21,082 nucleotides of DNA. It comes from JALOOE01 sp964423545 (GTDB lineage Bacteria; Chloroflexota; Anaerolineae; CG2-30-64-16). Below are positions 1-7,152 of the stretch, one piece after another (position 1 is the first letter of the stretch; every line of letters begins with the position of its first letter). The stretch covers positions 1 through 21,082 of the forward strand of contig CAYRFV010000072.1 of assembly GCA_964423545.1 (NCBI GenBank), written 5' to 3'. The notes beneath the pieces were generated by a model, which worked only from the letters and a program-made list of their open reading frames with translations, had not been told where the DNA came from and made no database searches. The position numbers and the translations under genes are program-made.

Positions 1-1
1 C

Positions 2-784
2 CTCGGCATCGGCGAGGTCATCGAGGACTCATCAGGGAACGCCGGGGCAGCGATGGCGGCCTACGCTGCAGCGGCAGGGATCGGCTGTACCATCTATTCG
101 CCCGAATACACACCCGGCGGCAAGCTTGTGCAGATCCGGCTGTACGGCGCACGGGTGGTGAAGGTCCCAGGAACGCGACAGGACACCAACGATGCGGCGA
201 TCAGGGCCGCTGCAACTGCGTTCTATGCCAGTCACCTCTGGAATCCGTTCTTCGGCCAGGGGTTGGCGACGGCAGCCTATGAGATCTGGGAGCAGATGGG
301 GGGGCGCATCCCGCCGGCTGTGATCGTGCCTGTCGGCAGCGGCGGTTACCTGGAAGGGTTGTCGATCGGATTTCGCGCCCTGGTGCGGGCAGGTTACGCC
401 GATGCGTTGCCGCGACTGATCGGGGTTCAGGCGGACCACTGCGCGCCGATTCACCTCGCTTGGTCGCGCGGGCTGGCTGACTACGCTGCGGTCGAGCCCC
501 AGCCAACCATTGCAGAGGGGATCGCCGTTCAGCGACCGCCGCGCGCTCCTGCCGTACTGGCGGCGCTCCGGCGGAGCGGCGGGATGACGGTGGGTGTGAC
601 TGAGCAGGAGATCGTCGATGCGACGAAGACGCTCTTGGCGCACGGCCTGTTTGCCGAGCCGACCTCGGCTGCGACGCTAGCGGGCTGGCGCAAGCTGCCA
701 GCTGCCGAGCGAACGGACGCCGTGCTGATTCTTACCGGCAGCGGCCTGAAGCAGACGCAGCGGTTAGGGGAGTTATTCGTGTAG
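2..784 (+). CDS. Threonine-synthase-like PLP-dependent enzyme (5' end missing)
   Basis: This is the C-terminal 260 residues of a fold-type II PLP enzyme; the reading frame is open from base 2, so the start lies outside the window. Visible motifs are SSGNAGAA near the beginning (the cofactor-contacting Ser/Asn loop), PVGSGG (the glycine-rich phosphate-binding loop) and TGSGLK close to the C-terminus (the Ser that faces the PLP pyridine nitrogen). That combination, with the GLK ending, is typical of threonine synthase, which converts O-phosphohomoserine to threonine. The Schiff-base Lys would be in the missing N-terminal part. Related threonine dehydratases and cysteine synthases share the fold, so substrate is inferred. 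The gene is convergent with the phosphodiesterase gene 64 bp downstream, and I see no clear terminator between them. Confidence 0.8.
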   Translation, partial: LGIGEVIEDSSGNAGAAMAAYAAAAGIGCTIYSPEYTPGGKLVQIRLYGARVVKVPGTRQDTNDAAIRAAATAFYASHLWNPFFGQGLATAAYEIWEQMGGRIPPAVIVPVGSGGYLEGLSIGFRALVRAGYADALPRLIGVQADHCAPIHLAWSRGLADYAAVEPQPTIAEGIAVQRPPRAPAVLAALRRSGGMTVGVTEQEIVDATKTLLAHGLFAEPTSAATLAGWRKLPAAERTDAVLILTGSGLKQTQRLGELFV

Positions 785-847
785 CGAACCGCGCGGCGCA
801 CACTGCGATCGCAACGAGCCACCAGCGGTCGTGTCTGCCGCAGCGAC

Positions 848-2128
848 TCATGTCGCCACCGCCACGAACGGGATCAGCATCTCCTCGCTTGTCAGCCCAC
901 CGTGATGCCCGTAAAACGTCTGCTCGAAGCGACCTTTCTCGTACCAGGAGACCGACTCGTGTCGGTGAGGGAGCACCATCAAGTTGCCGGTGCGGGCCAG
1001 GAGGCCGGCAGCCCGCGACGGTGCGCCGAACATGCCGCGGCGGGCCAGCTCGGCCGTGCGCCAGACCTCGGCCCGACCGGCCAGCTCGCGGGCCAGTCGT
1101 CCCTCCGCCTCCTCCAGCAACTCGTCGCGAATGTAGAGAAAGAGATCGCGCGGCGAACCGCCGAAGAGCAGCGAGCGGCCTCGCCGATCGGTCTTCAGAA
1201 AGCTCTCGAAGTCGGCAATGCGCCGATTGAGGTAGATTGTCGTGGCCGGATCGGTCTCGCACAGGCCGTGGTCCGCCGTGAGCAGGATCAGCGTGCGAGG
1301 GTGTCTGCGCCGGCACTCAGCCAGGAAGCGCCCCATCAGCATCAGCAGGCATTCGGACTCGGCGGCAAGCTGCGGCGAACCGGGTCCGTATTGGTGGCCC
1401 AGTCCATCCACTTCGCCGAAATAGAGGAAGTAGTAGCTCCGAGAGTCATCTCGATCCAGCAGCAGTGTCAGGTTGGTCAGCGCCTCGGGCCAGGTGCGAT
1501 AGGGCATCTGCTGCGCTCCGGCCGTCACGACGGCCGAGTAGGACGACTGAGCATAGTCGCGATGCCCGAAGACGTACGATCGCACGCCGGCCTCGGCCAG
1601 TTCGTGGTAGAGGGTGCGCTGCGGAAAGATCCGCTCGGCGCGAACGCCCTCGCTGGCAAGCCTCTCGCGCTCTTTGTCGCCGGCGCGCGAGAAAAGCAGC
1701 GGCGCGATGATTTCGTCGAGCGCTGGCTCGTAGTAGAACCACTCGACGATGCCGCTGTCGACTGTATCGAGGCCGGTGTGGATCGCAGTCAGGTGGACCG
1801 CTGTGGTGGAGGGGAACATCGCGGTGAGCCGCGACACGACGCCATCGCTCAACGCCTCCTTCAGAAAGGGCGCGCCGGCGAACTGCTCGAGGAAGCGCCA
1901 GCCGAAGGCGTCGATCAGGAAGCAGACGATTCGATCGTACACGATCCGATCGTAGACGCCACTCGACGGCAGCACGTCGGAGGGGAGCGGAGCGCGGGCG
2001 GGCAGGCCGTGAAGCCGCCGGAGGGTGTCCGCGATACGCGCGAAGCCATAGCTGTCATAGATGGGCTTGACCCAGTCGGGGCCGAACCGGGATGCTGCGG
2101 TGACGGTGACGGAGTGGTTGTTTACCAT
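848..2128 (-). CDS. Alkaline-phosphatase-superfamily phosphodiesterase / nucleotide pyrophosphatase
   Basis: A 426-residue hydrolase of the type I phosphodiesterase/nucleotide pyrophosphatase family, with the two-metal site laid out in order: Asp73 in FLIDAFG, the probable nucleophile Thr108 in FPSTT, Asp241 and His245 in GEVDGLGH, Asp286-His287 in LTADHG, and His409 in GHHGGLTSEEM near the C-terminus. The family cleaves phosphodiester or phosphomonoester bonds with Zn or similar metals; the substrate is not predictable here. I see no signal peptide or membrane segment, so it is probably cytoplasmic. The start ATG is preceded by GAGG only 2-3 bases away, which is short spacing. An imperfect 15-bp tandem duplication encodes YDRIV twice (about residues 59-68) just before the first metal ligand. 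The frame stays open upstream of this ATG as far as an in-frame TGA at 2188-2186. It is last in a minus-strand group with the MOSC and membrane-protein genes. Confidence 0.88.
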   Translation of the reverse strand: MVNNHSVTVTAASRFGPDWVKPIYDSYGFARIADTLRRLHGLPARAPLPSDVLPSSGVYDRIVYDRIVCFLIDAFGWRFLEQFAGAPFLKEALSDGVVSRLTAMFPSTTAVHLTAIHTGLDTVDSGIVEWFYYEPALDEIIAPLLFSRAGDKERERLASEGVRAERIFPQRTLYHELAEAGVRSYVFGHRDYAQSSYSAVVTAGAQQMPYRTWPEALTNLTLLLDRDDSRSYYFLYFGEVDGLGHQYGPGSPQLAAESECLLMLMGRFLAECRRRHPRTLILLTADHGLCETDPATTIYLNRRIADFESFLKTDRRGRSLLFGGSPRDLFLYIRDELLEEAEGRLARELAGRAEVWRTAELARRGMFGAPSRAAGLLARTGNLMVLPHRHESVSWYEKGRFEQTFYGHHGGLTSEEMLIPFVAVAT

Positions 2129-2185
2129 GTCCTCTGTTTTCCACGCAAGCGATGCCGCCGCCCCGCTGAGGCCGGCCGGGAACCG

Positions 2186-2260
2186 TCAGGCCGCGGCTGT
2201 GGCGGAGCTCAGTTCCGCCAGCGCGATGGTCGCGTCGATCGACTGTCGCAGCTCACTCAT
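2186..2260 (-). CDS. Possible 24-residue leader ORF in frame with the phosphodiesterase
   Basis: An ATG at 2260-2258 overlaps the stop region of the upstream membrane-protein gene (ATGAGTGA, 8-base overlap) and opens a 24-codon frame beginning MSELRQSID and ending ELSSATAAA. It stops at TGA 2188-2186. The frame is the same as that of the phosphodiesterase, and the 19 codons between this stop and the phosphodiesterase ATG contain no other stop. Third codon positions are mostly G or C on both sides of the stop, as in real genes here. It could be a translational-coupling leader peptide, a former N-terminal extension cut by a stop mutation, or chance. There is no good ribosome-binding site. Confidence 0.25.
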   Translation of the reverse strand: MSELRQSIDATIALAELSSATAAA

Positions 2261-2768
2261 CTCTGGGAGTTTCAACCACCTCCGGCGAGACGGCAAACGT
2301 GGGCGCGGTCAGCGCCTGGACGCTGAACCAGATCAGCGAGGCTACGCCCCATGCCAGTCCAACTACGACGCCGGCATCCACAATGCCGCGCCATGGCTGC
2401 GGCAACAGGCGCACCAGGCCCACCAGCAGCACAATGCCGATCGTCAGGCCCCAGGCGCTGAGGAGGCGCTGCCGCGTGGCCTGAAAGTAGCCGAAACAGA
2501 AGAGCGGGGCCGCCACCAGGCGCAGCGGAGTCGGATGATCGCGCAGATAGCGACCGCGCGCCGCAGTGCGCGGCGAGAAGCGCAACTGGAAGCCGCGGTA
2601 GCCCTCCGCGTAAACCGTCACGGCCACGCTGAGAACCAGCGCGACCCAGTGATGCCATTCCAGGTCATACGAAAGGGCCTGCAGGCCGCGCGTTGCCAGT
2701 CGGTAGATGGCTACGGTCAGGACGAGCGTAATGCCGCCGATGCCCCAGAGCGCACCGATCAAGCCCAT
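2253..2768 (-). CDS. Conserved hypothetical membrane protein, 4-5 TM segments
   Basis: A 171-residue integral membrane protein. Hydrophobic segments lie at about residues 3-22, 41-58, 82-97, 102-122 and 128-152. Between the second and third is a basic loop with EGYRGFQ and RFSPRTAAR, probably cytoplasmic. I recognise this loop style from uncharacterised bacterial membrane proteins but cannot assign a function. The ATG at 2768 overlaps the end of the MOSC gene by 10 bases (ATGGGCTTGA carries both start and stop), so the two are almost certainly cotranscribed and translationally coupled. A role linked to the MOSC protein is only a guess from this coupling. Confidence 0.75.
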   Translation of the reverse strand: MGLIGALWGIGGITLVLTVAIYRLATRGLQALSYDLEWHHWVALVLSVAVTVYAEGYRGFQLRFSPRTAARGRYLRDHPTPLRLVAAPLFCFGYFQATRQRLLSAWGLTIGIVLLVGLVRLLPQPWRGIVDAGVVVGLAWGVASLIWFSVQALTAPTFAVSPEVVETPRDE

Positions 2769-3403
2769 ACGCCGCGTGCGAGCTTCTTCGCCATGCTGGC
2801 GCGCCCCGCAGCCGAGTATTCGGGCAGGGCGGCCAGGTGTTCGAGCAACGGGCGATCACGCAGGCGATCGTAGATGACATCGTTCACGGTCGCGATGCTG
2901 ATGCGGTCGGGATGGCGCTCGATCCACTCGAACGCGTCCCCCGGCGCGACGCTGCCTTCGCTCAGCACGCGCAGATAGGCGCCCCCCTGCCGCGCCTCGA
3001 CGATCCAATCTACCAGTCGCGGTTCACCCAGTTTGCGCGCCAGTTTCCCGCACGGCTGGCGCGGCTGCGTCACCTGCACGATGGCGCTGCCGAGCCGGAC
3101 GATATCGCCGATGCAGAGCACCTCTTCGGTCGCGCCCTCGACCGTCAGATTCTCGCTGAACGCGCCGGGCGTCAGGGTGCGGCCCAGCCGTTTCTCCCAT
3201 GCCGGGTAATGGTCTGCTGCGAAGACGAGCGCAGCCTGATCCGGGCTGCCGTGATTGACGAGGTCGGCCTGTCCATCCCCCTCGAAGCCTCTCTTGCGAA
3301 GCACTGCCCCAGCGACCGGTGACTTGTAGCCACCCGTGAGAACGGTCTTGTCGCCGTGGGTTGTTGCAACAGGCATGCCGACGTTGAGCGAGACAATTCG
3401 CAT
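2759..3403 (-). CDS. YiiM-type MOSC domain protein
   Basis: A 214-residue protein of the MOSC family, resembling E. coli YiiM (224 aa). It has GFEGDGQAD and NHGSPDQA (residues 39-56), AFSENLT, and the conserved Cys118 in QVTQPRQPCGKL, the residue thought to bind the molybdenum or its sulfur. YiiM is a molybdoenzyme that reduces N-hydroxylated bases such as 6-N-hydroxylaminopurine, so detoxification of modified bases is a reasonable inference. An open frame extends further upstream, but I chose the ATG at 3403: GAGG sits 7 bases before it and homology begins at RIVSLNVG. An alternative ATG is at 3415. The minus-strand promoter at 3458-3486 fits this start. It is the first gene of a group with the overlapping membrane protein. 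Confidence 0.88.
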   Translation of the reverse strand: MRIVSLNVGMPVATTHGDKTVLTGGYKSPVAGAVLRKRGFEGDGQADLVNHGSPDQAALVFAADHYPAWEKRLGRTLTPGAFSENLTVEGATEEVLCIGDIVRLGSAIVQVTQPRQPCGKLARKLGEPRLVDWIVEARQGGAYLRVLSEGSVAPGDAFEWIERHPDRISIATVNDVIYDRLRDRPLLEHLAALPEYSAAGRASMAKKLARGVWA

Positions 3404-3457
3404 GAAGCGCCTCATTTCCGGAGTGTTGCCGACGGAGTCACCCATCAGGTCGGCGCA

Positions 3458-3486
3458 AGTATACGACAAAGGGCAAGACGCGTCAA
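3458..3486 (-). promoter_or_regulatory. Sigma-70-type promoter for the MOSC group
   Basis: Read on the minus strand: TTGACG (3486-3481), a 17-bp spacer, then TATACT (3463-3458). This is close to the sigma-70 consensus with ideal spacing. Transcription would start near 3451, about 48 bases before the MOSC ATG at 3403. Confidence 0.75.
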
Positions 3487-3500
3487 TTCGCCGGTCGAAC

Positions 3501-3529
3501 TTGACATCTCCCCTCAAAGAAACTACAGT
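3501..3529 (+). promoter_or_regulatory. Probable promoter for the first Nudix gene
   Basis: TTGACA (3501-3506), 17-bp spacer, TACAGT (3524-3529). The -35 is perfect and the -10 matches 4 of 6. A better -10 sequence, TATACT, lies at 3534-3539, but its spacing from this -35 is 27 bp. The element is back to back with the MOSC promoter; the two -35 boxes are 14 bp apart. Confidence 0.5.
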
Positions 3530-3665
3530 CGTGTATACTGACGCTGTTCGGGCGCGTCTTACCCATTCACGCCTGGCGGCCGCCCGCCGAGGCCGGACAG
3601 CTTCCGTGCTGTGTGTCAATGACTTCGAGGCGTCGATCGCCGTGGGTCAGGCGAATGAGGGCAAC

Positions 3666-4247
3666 ATGACAACTCGCACCTTCGCTCCCTGGAAGACGCG
3701 TGCACGCCGCACGATCCTGGACTGTGGCAAGTTCCTGCGCGTCGAAACGCACATCGTGGAGCTCCCCGATGGCCGGGTAATCGACGATTGGACATGGGTG
3801 ATCTCGCCGGACTACGTCAATGTCGTCGCCGAGACCGTCGATGGCGCCTATCTGTGCTTCCGGCAAACCAAGTACGCTATCCAGGGGACATCGTTGGCGG
3901 TGGTCGGCGGTTACCTCGAGCCGGACGAGATGCCCCTGGAAGCAGCGCAGCGTGAACTGCGTGAGGAGACCGGCTTCGCAGCCCCGGAGTGGATCAACCT
4001 GGGCACATTCCCGGTCGAAGCCAACCGCGGCATTCAGACGGCACATTTCTTCCTGGCGCGCCGCGCGTCCCGGGTGACCGATCCGATCGTCGACGACCTG
4101 GAGGAGCAGGAGATCTTGCAACTGACGCGCGCCGAGTTGGCCGCCGGTCTAGCCGCCGGCGAATTCAAGGCGCTCGCGTGGGCAGCCATCGTAGCGCTTG
4201 CGCTGTTGCGTTTGCCCGCCGGCGCGTGCGAGAACGGCGAGCAGTGA
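3666..4247 (+). CDS. Nudix hydrolase, ADP-ribose-pyrophosphatase-like
   Basis: A 193-residue Nudix protein with a complete signature from Gly82 to Phe104: GYLEPDE, then RELREETGF, matching Gx5Ex7REUxEExGU with all catalytic Glu residues. The N-terminal beta-rich region (residues 20-80) resembles ADP-ribose pyrophosphatases, which hydrolyse nucleoside diphosphates linked to another moiety; the exact substrate is unknown. I chose the ATG at 3666 because GAGGG lies 5 bases upstream. The frame is open further upstream, but that part runs antisense into the MOSC gene. A leader of about 130 bases separates it from the candidate promoter. Confidence 0.88.
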   Translation: MTTRTFAPWKTRARRTILDCGKFLRVETHIVELPDGRVIDDWTWVISPDYVNVVAETVDGAYLCFRQTKYAIQGTSLAVVGGYLEPDEMPLEAAQRELREETGFAAPEWINLGTFPVEANRGIQTAHFFLARRASRVTDPIVDDLEEQEILQLTRAELAAGLAAGEFKALAWAAIVALALLRLPAGACENGEQ

Positions 4248-4356
4248 TTCGAGGCGAACTTATTGGCTGCCGATGGCGTCTATGGGCGATGAAGCTGCGC
4301 GCTTGCGCGTATCGTCTCGCGCGTTGCACATCGATCCGCTCTTCGAGGAGTTTCGC

Positions 4357-5073
4357 GTGACTCAGCTTACCCGCCTGTGGACGCACGCTGCGCGCCAGAT
4401 TGCTGTCGTGGCCTCGCTGGCGTTTGCGTCAGTGCTGTGCGGCGCCATGCTTGCGGTGCGCACCGTGTATGCGGATTCGCTTGCGTACATCGGATTGGCC
4501 TGGAACCTCCTGTTGGCCTGGCTGCCGATGGTCGCGGCCCTGACCGCATACAACCTGAAGAAGCGCGACGCGCGCGGGGTCTGGTTGCTGATCGCGCCAT
4601 GCGCCTTCCTCTGGCTCCTCTTCTTTCCCAACGCGCCGTACATCCTGACCGACATCCTGCACTTGGGGCCACGTAACGGCGTGCCACTCTGGTACGACCT
4701 GATCATGCTGGTCGCGTTTGCCTGGACGGGCACATTCCTTGGGCTGGTCTCGCTCTATCTGATGCACACACTGGTGCGTCGCACCGCCGGAGGTTTTACG
4801 GGCTGGCTCTTCACCTTCGCTGTGCTGGCTGTGACCGGATTCGGTGTCTATCTGGGGCGGTTCCCCCGCTGGAACAGCTGGGATCTGTTCATCAGCCCTC
4901 TGGAGCTGCTCGGCGATATCTGGCAGCGCGCCCGCCATCCGCTCGCGCATCCCCGCACCATCGTCTTTTCCGGTCTCTTCTCTCTCTGTGTGACGGCAAT
5001 GTATCTGATGCTGGCCGCGATCATCCATTTCAGCCGGGAGGGGGCTGAGCGCCAACCCGCGGACGCGGAGTAG
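4357..5073 (+). CDS. DUF1361-family membrane protein
   Basis: A polytopic membrane protein of 238 residues from GTG 4357, with about six hydrophobic segments. It carries the hallmarks of DUF1361: WNLLLAWLP, FFPNAPYILTD, LWYDL and YLGRFPRWNSWD. The function of the family is unknown. The GTG start is preceded by GAGGAG with 6-base spacing, clearly better than the in-frame ATGs at 4273 and 4282, which have no ribosome-binding site. It follows the Nudix gene by 109 bases. The last residues are charged and probably cytoplasmic. Family assignment is confident; any role is not known. Confidence 0.82.
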   Translation: MTQLTRLWTHAARQIAVVASLAFASVLCGAMLAVRTVYADSLAYIGLAWNLLLAWLPMVAALTAYNLKKRDARGVWLLIAPCAFLWLLFFPNAPYILTDILHLGPRNGVPLWYDLIMLVAFAWTGTFLGLVSLYLMHTLVRRTAGGFTGWLFTFAVLAVTGFGVYLGRFPRWNSWDLFISPLELLGDIWQRARHPLAHPRTIVFSGLFSLCVTAMYLMLAAIIHFSREGAERQPADAE

Positions 5074-5078
5074 CGCAC

Positions 5079-5107
5079 TTGGCTCAGGCCCGGTTCGCAG
5101 GTATACT
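5079..5107 (+). promoter_or_regulatory. Promoter giving a probable leaderless mRNA for the kinase gene
   Basis: TTGGCT (5079-5084), 17-bp spacer, TATACT (5102-5107). The -10 box ends 7 bases before the ATG at 5115, so transcription would start at or within a base or two of the start codon. No Shine-Dalgarno sequence lies before that ATG, which fits leaderless translation. The promoter begins 6 bp after the stop codon of the DUF1361 gene. Confidence 0.6.
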
Positions 5108-5114
5108 CCCCGTC

Positions 5115-6035
5115 ATGCACCAACCTGTCTCCGCCGCGTTCTCGCGCACCATCACCGAGGTCTTCGGTGCGGAGGGCGTACTGTGGCTGCAGAGACTGCC
5201 TGCCCTGATCGCTGAGTGCGAGCGACGGTGGTCGCTGACGGTCTTGCCGCCGTTCGAGCTCTCGTACAACTACGTGGCGCCGGCGCGCCGGACCGGCGGT
5301 GAAGAGATCGTCCTGAAGCTCGGTGTGCCGAACCCGGAGCTGACGAACGAAATTGCCGCGCTGCAGCTCTACGACGGCACGGGCGCGGCCCAGTTGCTGG
5401 ATGCGGATGCGGAGGCAGGCGTTCTGCTGATGGAGCGCCTGACGCCGGGCGCACCGCTGGCCGATGTCGTGGACGACGAGGTTGCCACGGAGATCGCCGC
5501 CGGAGTGATGCGCCGGCTCTGGCGTCGCGTCCCGGCCGAGCATTCCTTCCCAGACGTGCGCCGTTGGGCGCAGGCGCTCTACGGGTTGCGCGAACGCTTC
5601 GGTGGCGCGACAGGGCCCTTGCCACCACGCCTGGTCGACCATGCCGTGCACCTCCACGACGAGTTGATCGCGTCATCGGCCGCGCCGACGGTGCTCCATG
5701 CCGACCTGCATCATTGGAATATCCTGACCGCTGAACGCCAGCCGTGGTTGGCGCTCGATCCGAAAGGGGTGATCGGAGAGCCAGCCTATGAGACCGGCGC
5801 GCTGCTGCGCAATCCGATGCCCGGCATCGCGAGGCGCCCCGATGCGCGGCACATTCTGGACCGCCGTGTCGACCTGCTCGCGGAAAGGCTTGGCTTCGAC
5901 CGCCAGCGCTTGATCGGCTGGGGCTTCGCGCAGGCGGTCCTGTCCGCAGCGTGGGACATCGATGATAGCCTATTCGGGTGGGAGGGCTGGATCACAGTAG
6001 CTGAAGTCCTGGCGCGCTTGCCGGGCGCGCCGTGA
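5115..6035 (+). CDS. Aminoglycoside/hydroxyurea-type phosphotransferase (APH(6)/Hur family)
   Basis: A 306-residue kinase-fold protein. Lys68 in VLKLG and Glu79 in LTNEI are the probable ATP-anchoring pair. The catalytic loop is HADLHHWNIL (His195, Asp197, Asn202), and LALDPKG supplies the second metal-binding Asp215. GEPAYETGALLRNP after this is characteristic of the streptomycin 6-phosphotransferase / hydroxyurea kinase family. Members phosphorylate streptomycin or hydroxyurea, but many chromosomal homologues have no known substrate, so resistance is only possible. I chose ATG 5115 because a promoter lies directly upstream; an in-frame TTG at 5079 falls inside that promoter. The GTG of the exporter gene follows after 7 bases, so the kinase, exporter and second Nudix gene are probably one transcript. 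Confidence 0.82.
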   Translation: MHQPVSAAFSRTITEVFGAEGVLWLQRLPALIAECERRWSLTVLPPFELSYNYVAPARRTGGEEIVLKLGVPNPELTNEIAALQLYDGTGAAQLLDADAEAGVLLMERLTPGAPLADVVDDEVATEIAAGVMRRLWRRVPAEHSFPDVRRWAQALYGLRERFGGATGPLPPRLVDHAVHLHDELIASSAAPTVLHADLHHWNILTAERQPWLALDPKGVIGEPAYETGALLRNPMPGIARRPDARHILDRRVDLLAERLGFDRQRLIGWGFAQAVLSAAWDIDDSLFGWEGWITVAEVLARLPGAP

Positions 6036-6042
6036 AGGCGCC

Positions 6043-6675
6043 GTGGACACGATGATGATCTTCCTGTTGCGCGGCGCGGGCTTTGGCCTGGCGGCAGCTG
6101 CTCAACCCGGTCCGTTCCAGGCCTATATCATCTCGCGGGCGTTGGAGCAGGGCTGGCGCCGGACCCTGTCGGCTGCGTGCGCGCCGCTTATCAGCGATGG
6201 GCCGATCATTCTACTGATGCTGTTCGTTCTGACCCGGGTGCCGCCGAGTCTGGTGCTGTTTCTGCACCTTGCCAGTGGGCTTTTTATTCTGTACCTGGCG
6301 ACCGGTGCGTTTCGAGCGTGGCGAAGCTTCGATGAGGCGGCTCTGACGCGGGGGGCGGCGGAGCAGCGGAGCGTCTGGCAGGCGGCGATGATGAACGCGC
6401 TCAGTCCCGGGCCGTACATCTTCTGGAGCCTGGTGACGGGGCCGCTGCTGCTCTCAGCATGGCGCAATTCGCCGGGAAGCGGTCTGAGCTTTCTTGCCGG
6501 CTTTTACATCGCGATGGTGAGCTGCCTCGCCCTGACCATCCTGTTGTTCGGTGCAGCGCGGCGCCTTGGCCCCGTGGTGACCCGTTTCATGTTGGGAGCG
6601 TCGGTCTTCGCACTGGCCGGTTTCGGGCTATATCAGCTTTGGCTCGGTCTGACCGCGCTGCTGGGGGATGGATGA
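6043..6675 (+). CDS. LysE/RhtB-family exporter
   Basis: A 210-residue membrane protein with about six hydrophobic segments and the LysE-type N-terminal motif AAAQPGPFQAYIIS and central MNALSPGPYIFW. The family exports amino acids or related small metabolites; the substrate here is unknown. The start is GTG 6043, with GAAGG 4 bases before it; ATGs at 6052 and 6055 are alternatives but are farther from this site. It follows the kinase gene by 7 bases and overlaps the next gene by 4 (ATGA). A kinase beside an exporter could suggest handling of a toxic small molecule, but this is only context. Confidence 0.82.
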   Translation: MDTMMIFLLRGAGFGLAAAAQPGPFQAYIISRALEQGWRRTLSAACAPLISDGPIILLMLFVLTRVPPSLVLFLHLASGLFILYLATGAFRAWRSFDEAALTRGAAEQRSVWQAAMMNALSPGPYIFWSLVTGPLLLSAWRNSPGSGLSFLAGFYIAMVSCLALTILLFGAARRLGPVVTRFMLGASVFALAGFGLYQLWLGLTALLGDG

Positions 6676-7133
6676 ATCTTCTGCGCAAGGCGCTCTACCA
6701 GGGCGCACGGGCCTACTGGATGCTGTTCAAGCCGCTCACGCTCGGCGTTCGGGTGATGATGCTGCGCGATGATGCGGTGCTGCTGGTCAGGCACAGCTAT
6801 CAGTCGCGCGGCTGGCACTTTCCGGGTGGATTGGTCGAGCGTGGGGAAAGCCTGGAGCAGGCAGCGCGGCGCGAAGCGTTTGAGGAGGTCGGCGCCACAT
6901 TAGGACCCCTGGTGCTGGTAGGCGTCTTTAGCAGCTTTGCTGAGGGAAAGTCGGATCATGTGACAGTCTTTGCCTGCACCGAGTTTGCTCTGACGCCGGT
7001 CTCCAATCCCGAGATTCAGGAGGCTGCGCTCTTTCCCCTCGCCGGGCTACCGGATGGCGTCTCCCCGGCGATCCGGCGGCGGATCGAGGCGTTTGTGAAA
7101 GGCGAACGGGCGCTGGCGTATGGGATGTGGTAG
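6672..7133 (+). CDS. Nudix hydrolase
   Basis: A 153-residue Nudix protein whose ATG overlaps the exporter stop codon (ATGA). The preceding GGGGG serves as ribosome-binding site. The Nudix box runs from Gly53 to Ala75: GLVERGE then REAFEEVGA, with all catalytic Glu residues; Ala69 occupies the usual aliphatic position after RE. The N-terminal stretch with KPLTLGVRVMML followed by VLLVRHSYQSRGWHFPGG resembles Nudix proteins that hydrolyse nucleoside di- or triphosphate derivatives. It is not closely similar to the other Nudix protein in the window. The gene ends 19 bp before the convergent MFS gene. Confidence 0.86.
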   Translation: MNLLRKALYQGARAYWMLFKPLTLGVRVMMLRDDAVLLVRHSYQSRGWHFPGGLVERGESLEQAARREAFEEVGATLGPLVLVGVFSSFAEGKSDHVTVFACTEFALTPVSNPEIQEAALFPLAGLPDGVSPAIRRRIEAFVKGERALAYGMW

Positions 7134-7152
7134 GGTGGGGCTGTGGCGCCTT

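Noticed and set aside
902..2326. Long plus-strand open frame (474 codons) opposite the phosphodiesterase gene
   Set aside because: Antisense shadow: no family motifs, and the minus-strand frame has a full set of catalytic residues.
3336..3665. Upstream extension of the first Nudix gene
   Set aside because: The frame is open only by chance across the divergent promoter region and the antisense of the MOSC gene; a good ribosome-binding site precedes ATG 3666.
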